A DNA stretch of 64,000 nucleotides from Tateyamaria sp947503385 (GTDB lineage: Bacteria > Pseudomonadota > Alphaproteobacteria > Rhodobacterales > Rhodobacteraceae), in assembly GCF_051195235.1 (NCBI RefSeq), contig NZ_JBNFZM010000007.1:136323-200322 (forward strand), given 5' to 3'. The notes beneath the pieces were generated by a model, which saw nothing but the letters and a program-made list of their open reading frames with translations, was not told the DNA's origin and searched no databases. The translations under genes and the position numbers were made by a program. Numbering within the stretch: the first letter of the stretch is position 1; each line of letters starts with the position of its first letter. Positions 55,680 to 62,353 of this stretch are shown here, piece after piece.

Positions 55680-57202
55680 GCCCACACCACGCGCGATTTT
55701 TTGACTGCACCGTTCTTGATCCGAGCACCTTGTGCGACTGCCAAAACGGCAGCAGCCAGCGCGTCAATCCGGCCTGTAGAGCGGCCTTTTGCGATTTTGA
55801 TGTTGCCACTTGCATCGGTGAGTACGACGGCATCGGCCAGCGCGGAACGCATTAACAGGGAAGGGTCACAGGCAATTTCGCCGTCGAACGCAGCGCGGCG
55901 AAAACGATCACAGTCTTCGCTTGCTTCCTGCCACACCATACGCCGCCAAATGATCGGGCAGCGGAATCCAGTTGCTACAAGCGCTTCTGAAATTTCCGCT
56001 TTTTTATATCCATCAGCCACTAGGGCCGCGATTTTTTCGCCGTCAATTTGAGAGATGATTTTGCGCAACCAATCAGCGACAGGCACAGTGCTTTTACCGA
56101 TTTGATTGAGTTCGCCACGCAAGTGCATTTCGACGTAACGGCCTTTGACGCCGTCCGCCTCGCCACGGGACTCCAGCGACGGCAAGCCGGGGAAGGTGCC
56201 ATAAGCTTCAAGGCGCGATGTGTCGGGCCAGTAAAACGCGACACCAGACATGGACGCAGAACCGCCCAGATCAATCCCTACCACCACGTCACCAGAACGC
56301 GGCGGCAATTCGTCCACTTCGCACGCCAACCATTCGTCAGTCGTTAGCAGGACGTCGCGGGCTTCGGCGCTGACGCGTTCATTGCGGTTGTACAAGCGGA
56401 AACTTATGAGAGTTTGCCCGCCCCGTGCAATGGCGCGCTTGGCCTCACTTTGCAGCCATTCCAGACTTGAACCGATACCGTGTTCGGCACCGGGGTTCGC
56501 CTCTTTCAGCGAGTCCGGATCGTCCGCAGGCAACCCCGGCAGTGGGCGGTGTTCTTGAATGAAAATACCGGGTCCGGGATTGTCCAGCCAGATCGAAAAC
56601 GGGTGCGCGTCGTCACGTGCTGACGTGCTGATAATCAGAGCGCGGCCCGCACGTTTGCCCAGACCCGACAGCAATGCGGCCTCTAGATCATCACCTTTGA
56701 CGCCGTCCCAGTGACCGCGTTCGTCCATAAGAACGAACGTCGGCGAAGATCCGAGTGCCGTCATGCCGTCTGACGCGATCACGCGTAGAATGTGGCGGCC
56801 CGTCTCTGTTTCGATCTCTAATTCCAGACGCGGCGCACGCCGGATTTTTACCGTCTTTTGCAGTTCCTCGGGCAACGAACGCAGGAATCCGAGCACGAAT
56901 TGGAATGCGATAGCGCCTTGATCTCGGGTCCGTGCTGCAATGACAACGTCACGGTTAGGCTGTGGATCGAACACGCCAAGGAAAGCAGCCAAAGCAATAG
57001 CCGACGACAGCGCAGTTTTGGCGGCACCACGGCCCACGGACAGGCACGCAATTCGAATGTCAGAACCAAGGGCACCCCGGATAAATTTGCGTTGGAACGG
57101 CGCAAGTTTCATCAGCTGACCAGCTTTTGGCCCTTCGGGGATTTTCAAATCACCCTCGATGAAGCGAATGCATTTTGTTGCGTCATTTGCCACTTTTTTC
57201 AC
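55676..57202 (-). CDS. Phage terminase large subunit
   Basis: 508 residues. The motor domain has Walker A-like GRGAAKT (57-63) and Walker B FVLMDE (156-161). The nuclease domain follows, with GIDLGGSASM and ALVADGYKKAEI as acidic-residue segments. It pumps DNA into the head and cuts it. The start is GTG at 57202; no ATG is available. No small terminase gene is recognisable next to it, although HK97-type systems normally have one. Confidence 0.9.
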   Translation of the reverse strand: MKKVANDATKCIRFIEGDLKIPEGPKAGQLMKLAPFQRKFIRGALGSDIRIACLSVGRGAAKTALSSAIALAAFLGVFDPQPNRDVVIAARTRDQGAIAFQFVLGFLRSLPEELQKTVKIRRAPRLELEIETETGRHILRVIASDGMTALGSSPTFVLMDERGHWDGVKGDDLEAALLSGLGKRAGRALIISTSARDDAHPFSIWLDNPGPGIFIQEHRPLPGLPADDPDSLKEANPGAEHGIGSSLEWLQSEAKRAIARGGQTLISFRLYNRNERVSAEARDVLLTTDEWLACEVDELPPRSGDVVVGIDLGGSASMSGVAFYWPDTSRLEAYGTFPGLPSLESRGEADGVKGRYVEMHLRGELNQIGKSTVPVADWLRKIISQIDGEKIAALVADGYKKAEISEALVATGFRCPIIWRRMVWQEASEDCDRFRRAAFDGEIACDPSLLMRSALADAVVLTDASGNIKIAKGRSTGRIDALAAAVLAVAQGARIKNGAVKKSRVVWA

Positions 57203-57300
57203 CGGCTATTGCGAGCGCGTAAGTTGGCCAGGCGGCAGGGGGTCCGCGAGAGAGAGCGGGCATTGGGACCATGTGAGGGGTAAGACATTGGAAAACCGCC

Positions 57301-57831
57301 CTAAATTGACACGCGTTTGCGTGTGTTGAGTGCAGCGGCAAAGGCAGGCGAATAGCGGCGTGACTGTGTCTCGACGTCCTGAGCGTCCACTTGATGCATC
57401 ACCTGCATGGCCAGCGCGGCGCGCACGTGTTGCGGTGCAGCGGGCAAGCCTGCGGTGTAGGTGACCACCAGCGGGCCTTGTGGCAACGCGTTCACAGTCA
57501 GCGTGGGGCGCTCGCCATGACGCGTTGTCAGGTCAATCGGCGCTATTGCCTGCATCGTCTCAATCGTCTGGCTTGCCGTCAGTGTCGCTGCGTTAGCCTC
57601 TGACAGCGGGCCAATGGGCAGGCGCAAAGGCACATTGCACAGCCACGTGTCGAACGTCACAGTGATGGTCTCAGGCAGCAGCGCAATGTTGAGGCGCTGG
57701 CAATACTCAGACGTCACAGACGCCGCCAATAGGGCCAACATGGTGTCGTCCTCATCATGCTCAACGCGCCCGACAGCCTTGATGTCGTCCAGCGATACCG
57801 CCGCCTTGATGTCGCCTCTGATGATATGCAT
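57301..57831 (-). CDS. Head-tail connector (gp6/gp8-like)
   Basis: 176 residues. SLDDIKAVGRVEHDEDDTMLALLAAS, then VTVTFDTWLCNVPLRLPIGPL and a C-terminal VRAALAMQVMHQVDAQ match the phage head-tail connector family (HK97 gp6 / phiE125 gp8 types). It binds below the portal and would receive the tail. First gene of the head operon in transcription order, which is unusual, since in HK97 the connector follows the capsid. Confidence 0.8.
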   Translation of the reverse strand: MHIIRGDIKAAVSLDDIKAVGRVEHDEDDTMLALLAASVTSEYCQRLNIALLPETITVTFDTWLCNVPLRLPIGPLSEANAATLTASQTIETMQAIAPIDLTTRHGERPTLTVNALPQGPLVVTYTAGLPAAPQHVRAALAMQVMHQVDAQDVETQSRRYSPAFAAALNTRKRVSI

Positions 57832-57853
57832 GCGCCAAAACCGTGTAAAAGAA

Positions 57854-57883
57854 TTGACACATATGGTATCAAATGAGTGTAAA
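57854..57883 (+). promoter_or_regulatory. Candidate promoter of the + strand element gene
   Basis: TTGACA (57854-57859), an 18-base spacer, then TGTAAA (57878-57883), 40 bases ahead of the gene at 57923. The spacer contains GTATCAAATGAG, related to the palindrome at 58835. A second TATCAAAGAG stands at 57905, close to the ribosome site. Confidence 0.45.
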
Positions 57884-57922
57884 CGCGTAACCCATTAATA
57901 TTGCTATCAAAGAGAGTGCAAA

Positions 57923-58195
57923 ATGGCTGATGAGATCGTCAAATTTACAGCATCGGGCAGTTACATGCCACTAGGTGGCGGTGCGACCACTCTGACCTTG
58001 GCCAATGACCACGCATATGGGCATTTGCGCGTTGCCATTGCCGACGCTTTGCCTGCGGATGACCACGCGGCCTATCACATCCTGCAACAACGGGACCGGG
58101 TGACGCACGATGAGATTCCGGTGGGGTTCACGCTCTACGTTCGTAACGACGATCCGGACGTCAACGTGCACGGGCACTACCGCAAGTTTTTGTAA
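57923..58195 (+). CDS. Hypothetical protein, only clear + strand gene of the element
   Basis: 90 residues: ADEIVKFTASGSYMPLGGG, then TLTLANDHAYGHLRVAIADAL and PVGFTLYVRNDDPDVNVHGHYRKF. Likely a small beta-sandwich. Unknown family. AAAGAGAGTG before the ATG is a good ribosome site; own promoter and terminator suggest independent expression, as for a cargo or a capsid decoration gene. Which is not decidable by reading. Confidence 0.6.
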   Translation: MADEIVKFTASGSYMPLGGGATTLTLANDHAYGHLRVAIADALPADDHAAYHILQQRDRVTHDEIPVGFTLYVRNDDPDVNVHGHYRKFL

Positions 58196-58199
58196 TCAG

Positions 58200-58218
58200 G
58201 GACCGGCCCACGCGGTCC
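58200..58218 (+). terminator. Hairpin after the + strand element gene
   Basis: GGACCG and CGGTCC (58200-58205 and 58213-58218) form a 6-bp stem five bases after the TAA, with TT following. Weak T-run. A second, stronger hairpin occurs at 58330. Confidence 0.4.
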
Positions 58219-58329
58219 TTGGGCTTCGGTGGCGAAAGCCGGTTGCCGAAACAGTGGGGGAGATAGTCGGAGACGTCGCCTCAGAACACCGACAAGATCA
58301 GCGCGCTATCCTTTCGCGCGGGTAGATCA

Positions 58330-58357
58330 GGCCCCGGCAATGACGCTTGTCGGGGCC
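58330..58357. terminator. Hairpin between convergent element genes
   Basis: GGCCCCGGCA (58330-58339) pairs with TGTCGGGGCC (58348-58357), a 10-bp stem with one G-U pair, loop ATGACGCT, followed by GTTCATTT. It lies between the + strand gene and the end of the gene at 58396 and could serve either direction. Confidence 0.5.
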
Positions 58358-58395
58358 GTTCATTTAGATCGCCGCGCACCCCCATGCGATTCGGA

Positions 58396-58818
58396 TCAGT
58401 CGCCCGACTGCCATTGCCCGCGATACATCAGCGGTTGCCCGATTCCCCGCCAATCGTCATTGTCCAGACGATCACGCGGCCACCGCAAAAACAGACCATC
58501 CAAAACACGACGCGTTGCTTGCTGACATGGACGTGTCGAACAGCTTAGCCACGTATGTGTTTGACCATCCCAGTGGCAGGTCCATTTTCGTCCCAACGCG
58601 TCGGCAATGGTCACCTCGATCGCGGGCGATGGTGCCGCCCTTTTGCAGGTCCACAAAAGCGCGCCTCTCATGGCCAGTAGGTCGCGCAGTGTTGGTTGGG
58701 TAGCCGGATCGTCTTTGCGGGCTTGTGGCCCCTGTTGCAGCGCGCGTCTGGTCATTTTCGGCCCCCGCCTGATGTCGCATAAACATACACCGGGGGCGCA
58801 ATGGTGTGAATCGGTCAT
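58396..58818 (-). CDS. Hypothetical element protein
   Basis: 140 residues from ATG 58818, or 119 from ATG 58755 (TRRALQQGPQARKDD), which has GGGGGCCG upstream. The longer form adds a cysteine-rich start (HHCAPGVCLCDIRR). The body (IEVTIADALGRKWTCHWDGQTHTW, then RDRLDNDDWRGIGQPL) has no family I know. A perfect palindrome lies 17 bases before the 58818 start, which suggests regulated expression. Confidence 0.5.
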   Translation of the reverse strand: MTDSHHCAPGVCLCDIRRGPKMTRRALQQGPQARKDDPATQPTLRDLLAMRGALLWTCKRAAPSPAIEVTIADALGRKWTCHWDGQTHTWLSCSTRPCQQATRRVLDGLFLRWPRDRLDNDDWRGIGQPLMYRGQWQSGD

Positions 58819-58834
58819 CTCAATTTGGCGTTTG

Positions 58835-58849
58835 GTATCAAAGTGATAC
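58835..58849. promoter_or_regulatory. Palindrome GTATCAaagTGATAC, operator candidate
   Basis: A perfect 6-bp inverted repeat with 3-base spacer, just upstream of the 58396 gene. Related half-sites (TATCAAA) lie at 57867 and 57905 on either side of the + strand gene's start. Typical of a small dimeric repressor. Confidence 0.5.
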
Positions 58850-59014
58850 AGTTTGGATCGCCTCGATTCGTGGTTGGACGGATCGGGGTGGCCCGTTGCT
58901 GGTTTTGTTGACACTTGCAGTGACGGGCCGACTGGCGCGCTGGATCAGACGTTCCGAGACGCACCAAAGGCGGGCAAGGTCAGAAAGCGCGCCATCTGGC
59001 GTCTTTTGTTGCGT

Positions 59015-59276
59015 TCATGGCGTTGACGTAACAATATTTGGCGCTTCTTCCGCATCCCGGACCTTGCGCGCTTCTGACAGGCGTTGGCTGGACAATCCGG
59101 CGCTGGACGTGGTGCCTTGAAAAGTCCCCGGACCTTGGGGACTTTTGGGGCGCCCCTTTGCCATGCGCCCATCTTCCTTCGCGCTGTCATATTCGTCCGC
59201 CAGACGCCGCTGACATGCCGTCTGCGCCGCCACGATCCAGACACGCCGCTTGGCGGTCTAGATCGGCGGCGGTCAT
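59015..59276 (-). pseudogene. Small element gene, possibly split by a frameshift
   Basis: ATG 59276 overlaps the stop of the replication gene (ATGA) and begins TAADLDRQAA, but this frame ends after 29 codons. One base skipped near 59243 would join it to the frame beginning VWIVAAQTACQRRLADEYDSA and continuing AKGRPKSPQGPG to a stop at 59015, giving a sensible small protein. As written the second frame could start at GTG 59233. It could be a mutation, a programmed shift or a reading error. Function unknown. Confidence 0.4.
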
Positions 59277-60235
59277 GTGGTACGTGCTTGCGCGATGTAG
59301 TGCGCATATATGCGGCCCTGTGCATCATCCATGTTGATCGGCGGACGTAGATCGAGATCGGGGAACCGTTCAAGTAACCACGCCGTGCGTTTTTCCTGTT
59401 CAAGTGCAATTCGGTCGTCAGCAAGCCCGTTGCTTTCGGCATACTCAAAATAGCTGCCAGTCCAGTACGACTCGCCCTTGTACCGATAGAAACAAGCGCA
59501 CGGCGACAGGATGGGGGCTAATTGGCTTTGCGCGTCTAGTCGATCTTGGTCCGTCAGATCGCCAGCTTCACGCTGCACAAAGCTCGCCCACGTCTTGCGC
59601 CAATTTTGTTCTGGCCGTTTGGCACGTCCTGCCCACTCAACAAAACGCACCGTCAATTCCGACACGCGCTCTGACGTCAGACCTTCGCCATGAGCGAATG
59701 CTTGCCATGAGTTCGGGGGTGACCAGTCTGGGTGAGACGGTTGCAGGTCGGACTCTTCCAATTCTGCAAAATCATCATCCTCGCGCGCTTGCGCGCCTGT
59801 ATTATGATGATTGTATTTTGTAGTATCCTTTATTGACCTACCCAATTTGCGGACGTCATGACCTACCCCATTTGCGGACCTCTTGACCTCCCCTAAATCT
59901 GGACCTCTGACGTCCGCGTTTGGGGTAGGTCTGTCATCATCAAAGAATGCATCCGTTAATCGGATCGAAAGACCACGACGCCAGCCGCTTTTGTATGTGC
60001 GAATGGCAGATGAAACGTACCCCATGTCCTGCAATTCGCCGAGCGCCTCGGACACCCGCGAAGGACTCCCCAAGCCAGCTTCATTCGCAATCGTCTCGCG
60101 CTTGTATCCGTCAAAATCATCGGCCTGAGCGGACACGTATAGTAGCAATTTGAGATGCCTTAGCTTGATGCGCGGATCTCGTAAAACGCTCAACCCAACA
60201 CGCCCAAAGTGACCTTTGATTTGTCGTTTTTTCAT
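59273..60235 (-). CDS. Replication-initiator-like protein with winged helix
   Basis: 320 residues. N-terminal winged helix (about 18-95: RDPRIKLRHLKLLLYVSAQA, then ETIANEAGLGSPSRVSEALGELQDMGYV) as in phage O and Rep proteins. A middle part (about 99-135) coincides with iteron-like DNA repeats. The C-terminal domain (about 165-235, SWQAFAHGEGLTSERVSELTVRFVEWAG with NWRKTWASFVQRE) resembles DnaD/DnaT-like helicase-loading domains. Role in starting element replication is inferred. Confidence 0.65.
   Translation of the reverse strand: MKKRQIKGHFGRVGLSVLRDPRIKLRHLKLLLYVSAQADDFDGYKRETIANEAGLGSPSRVSEALGELQDMGYVSSAIRTYKSGWRRGLSIRLTDAFFDDDRPTPNADVRGPDLGEVKRSANGVGHDVRKLGRSIKDTTKYNHHNTGAQAREDDDFAELEESDLQPSHPDWSPPNSWQAFAHGEGLTSERVSELTVRFVEWAGRAKRPEQNWRKTWASFVQREAGDLTDQDRLDAQSQLAPILSPCACFYRYKGESYWTGSYFEYAESNGLADDRIALEQEKRTAWLLERFPDLDLRPPINMDDAQGRIYAHYIAQARTT
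59834..59933. repeat. Iteron-like repeats inside the replication gene
   Basis: Three direct units start at 59834, 59859 and 59884, period exactly 25 bp: TGACCTACCC(A/C)ATTTGCGGAC for the first two, and TGACCTCCCCTAAATCTGGAC for the third. A fourth, inverted copy follows (59909-59933, ACCTACCCCAAACGCGGAC on the minus strand). Since 25 is not a multiple of 3, the units are read in different frames, so the conserved thing is the DNA. Likely origin of replication. Confidence 0.7.
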
Positions 60236-60326
60236 TTGGGTACTCTCAGTTTTGACAACACCGAGCGAAACGGTATGTTGTGCTTGCGCAAGCGGTCGTC
60301 TGCAGCGCCCGCGCTCTCATAAGAAA

Positions 60327-60359
60327 CCCCTGCCGCTTCACCCAGCGGCAGGGGTTTTT
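60327..60359. terminator. Strong intrinsic terminator between alpA-like and replication genes
   Basis: CCCCTGCCGCT (60327-60337) pairs perfectly with AGCGGCAGGGG (60344-60354), loop TCACCC, followed by TTTTT on the + strand and TTTCTTAT on the minus strand. It lies directly behind the AlpA-like stop, so it would end that transcript before the replication gene, or act as an attenuator. Confidence 0.75.
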
Positions 60360-60568
60360 CATTGGGTGGCCTGACTGCGCAACGCTGCCATGTACTCAGA
60401 TCGCCACCAATAATTTCGCCCGTTAATGACAGTCGGCGCGGGCAGGATGCCTTGTTTGACATGCCGCCAGTGCGTCGCGTTTGAAACCGGATTCACTTGG
60501 CGGGTGTCGCCCCGGTTCCAAAGGACGTCTCCGGGTTCGCGCGGGTTGGTTGGCGGTACTTGCGTCAT
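60359..60568 (-). CDS. AlpA-like helix-turn-helix regulator
   Basis: 69 residues. NPVSNATHWRHVKQGILPAP followed by VINGRNYWWRSEYMAAL is the AlpA/MerR-type winged helix. AlpA-type proteins are hallmark activators and excisionase-like factors of PICIs and P4-type satellites. AAGGTG is five bases before the ATG. Confidence 0.8.
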   Translation of the reverse strand: MTQVPPTNPREPGDVLWNRGDTRQVNPVSNATHWRHVKQGILPAPTVINGRNYWWRSEYMAALRSQATQ

Positions 60569-60751
60569 GTTTCACCTTGTTTGTTTTCGCTTCGTCACAA
60601 AGCAAACAGGAACACGGCAGATCATCGCAAGGCACAACGAACGGGTATAAAGGTGGCAAAATTATTTTTGTGGAAAGTCAGAGTTTTGGTGGCCTTTGTT
60701 GACACCACCAAGTGCAACCGCGCCCCACAATTTGCGGGGCGCGCTAGTGAA

Positions 60752-61948
60752 TCACACGGCGACGGGTTCGAACGGGACAACGTTTGACGACGCGTCACCG
60801 CTTAGCAGATCGGCCCACATTTGCATGATAACGCGTCGCCGCGCGGTCAAAGGGTCGCGCAAGTAAACTTGCTCTTGAGCCGGTCGCACGGCGTGCATGA
60901 GGCACTCCTCGATAATCTGGTTTTCTTCGACCTTGTTCACGGACGCCCATGTCTTGAACGATCCCCGCGCACCGTGCGACGTCGCTTGGATGTTGTTTCG
61001 GCGATACCACTGCGTCCAGTTGTTGTAGCTGACGTGCCCGGTTTTCCATGCGTGCGGGTTCTTAAAGATGTAGCCCGTGCGGTCGTTGTAGATTGCGTCG
61101 GCCTTGGTCAAAAGCGCCTGCGCCTGCGTACTCAGCGGTGCGACGTGTTCCCGCCCGTTCTTGGTGTCGGGGATGATCCACAACGTCCCACACTTGCTTA
61201 TCTGGTCCCATGTGGCGGTCACAACGTCACCAGCGCGCGGCGCGTTCAGCAAATAAAACGCTTCGGCAAGGCCCTGCATGGTCAGATGCGTCAACGACTG
61301 GTAATGCCCCGGCACATCTGTCCAATGCAGCGCCTTTTGAGGCGTAGATGTGTGGCGCGTTTTACCGAGTAGCTTGCGAGCGCGGCGGACGGCTAAAGGA
61401 TCGCAGTCGTATTCCGCAGCATCTGCCCAATCCAAAATCTTGCCAGTATGCAAGAGGCACTTGTGCGCTGTTGGATGCTTGCCGTGCCACATGTGCCGCA
61501 CCATGTCGGCCAACACTTTGCCGTTGATGTCCGATAGGGCGAGGTGGCCGATAGCTGGATACACGTAGGCGTGCAGTTTTGGAATGAACCCGTTTTTTGC
61601 ACCGCCGCACTTCCATGTCGGTTTGAAGTCGGCCACGGCCAGTTCGGCCACTTCCTTGAACGTGGTCGCCGCAACTTTGGCCGCAACCTTCACCTGTTCA
61701 ATCTCGCTGCGCGGGTCGATCCCACGCCGCACCTTGGCGCGAACATCCGCCAGCGCCTCCCGTGCATCGGCAAGCGACACGTACGGGTAGTCGCCCAGTG
61801 CCATGCTCTTGTCCTTACCGCCCCACTTATAGCGCGCCAGCCATTTGCCTGTGCCATCGCCGTTGGCCGTCATCCGTAGCCCACGGTCAATGGTGTGCTG
61901 TCCCTTTGGCAGGTTCTTTACCTGCAATGCTGTCAAAACCTTTGCCAC
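60752..61948 (-). CDS. int: Tyrosine-type integrase (P4-like, DUF4102 arm domain)
   Basis: 398 residues. N-terminal arm-binding domain (about 1-90, GKWLARYKWGGKDKSMALGDYP), central SAM-like domain, and catalytic domain with Arg238 (LLNAPRAGDV), His325 and Arg328 (TSHGARGSFKTWA), His352 and the nucleophile Tyr362 (EQVYLRDP). It lies next to the right att site and points into the element. A hairpin (CGCGCCCC/GGGGCGCG, 60719-60743) stands after its stop. Integrates the element into tRNA-Ser. Confidence 0.93.
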   Translation of the reverse strand: MAKVLTALQVKNLPKGQHTIDRGLRMTANGDGTGKWLARYKWGGKDKSMALGDYPYVSLADAREALADVRAKVRRGIDPRSEIEQVKVAAKVAATTFKEVAELAVADFKPTWKCGGAKNGFIPKLHAYVYPAIGHLALSDINGKVLADMVRHMWHGKHPTAHKCLLHTGKILDWADAAEYDCDPLAVRRARKLLGKTRHTSTPQKALHWTDVPGHYQSLTHLTMQGLAEAFYLLNAPRAGDVVTATWDQISKCGTLWIIPDTKNGREHVAPLSTQAQALLTKADAIYNDRTGYIFKNPHAWKTGHVSYNNWTQWYRRNNIQATSHGARGSFKTWASVNKVEENQIIEECLMHAVRPAQEQVYLRDPLTARRRVIMQMWADLLSGDASSNVVPFEPVAV

Positions 61949-61974
61949 TTTGTTCGAGTCCTTCCCCTCAGTTC

Positions 61975-61996
61975 AGTACGTTTTCGGTACGCTTTC
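61975..61996 (+). promoter_or_regulatory. Integrase arm-type sites, right
   Basis: AGTACGTTTTC and GGTACGCTTTC, in tandem with period 11 bp, 27 bases upstream of the int start. Same sequence, orientation and spacing as the pair at 52149-52170 near the other end. Confidence 0.6.
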
Positions 61997-62135
61997 GCTT
62001 AAAAACAGCTTGAGCGACTGTGAAACGCTATAGAAAGGGAAAAAGGCGGCAACTTACCGTTTTTGCAACAAAATTTTTGTTACAGAGAGCGAAATTGAAC
62101 GGCTCTGAAAAAGAGTGAAATCAAAAAAACTTGTA

Positions 62136-62149
62136 CTTCCTGTCCGCCA
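62136..62149. repeat. attR core
   Basis: CTTCCTGTCCGCCA, identical to the 3' end of tRNA-Ser at 52081-52094. Marks the right boundary of the element; chromosome resumes at 62150. Confidence 0.9.
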
Positions 62150-62353
62150 CTTCCTCTTTTCGCAAAACGTCTGTTCGCGGGATGAGAACCCGCTGCGCAG
62201 TATTGCATTTATCAAATATACGGCTTGTTGTTTCCGAAGCGATCCATTGCCCGGCGAGACGCGCTTGTTCCGTCCCTGTTGCGCAATTAGCGTATCACCT
62301 GCGGTCGCACACCGCGCCTTGATTTTACGCTTTTGAATGGAACCAGTACAAAT

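Larger units (their letters stand above)
52081..62149. mobile_element. Capsid-forming phage satellite (cf-PICI-like) integrated in tRNA-Ser
   Basis: A 10,055-bp core-to-core element bounded by the 14-bp direct repeat CTTCCTGTCCGCCA. Nearly all genes lie on the minus strand: integrase, AlpA-like regulator, replication-initiator-like gene, two or three small genes, then head-tail connector, large terminase, HNH endonuclease, major capsid, protease, portal and one small gene. Tail, tape-measure, baseplate, holin and endolysin genes are not seen. Known capsid-forming satellites of the PICI type have this content and use tails of a helper phage. A prophage remnant that lost its tail region is the alternative, but the intact frames and tight overlaps argue against decay. 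Confidence 0.82.

Noticed and set aside
58945..59448. 167-residue minus-strand frame over the end of the replication gene
   Set aside because: Arginine-rich, low-quality composition typical of a shadow of the replication gene frame.
60232..60462. 76-residue minus-strand frame between the AlpA-like and replication genes
   Set aside because: It reads through the strong terminator hairpin and overlaps the AlpA-like gene out of frame; no family look.
52081..62149. Complete prophage
   Set aside because: Only about 10 kb, with no tail, tape-measure, baseplate or lysis genes; content fits a satellite better.
52081..62149. Gene transfer agent cluster (HK97-like head genes are typical of Rhodobacteraceae GTAs)
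   Set aside because: GTA clusters are about 15 kb with tail genes, lack integrase and att sites, and are not inserted in tRNA genes.
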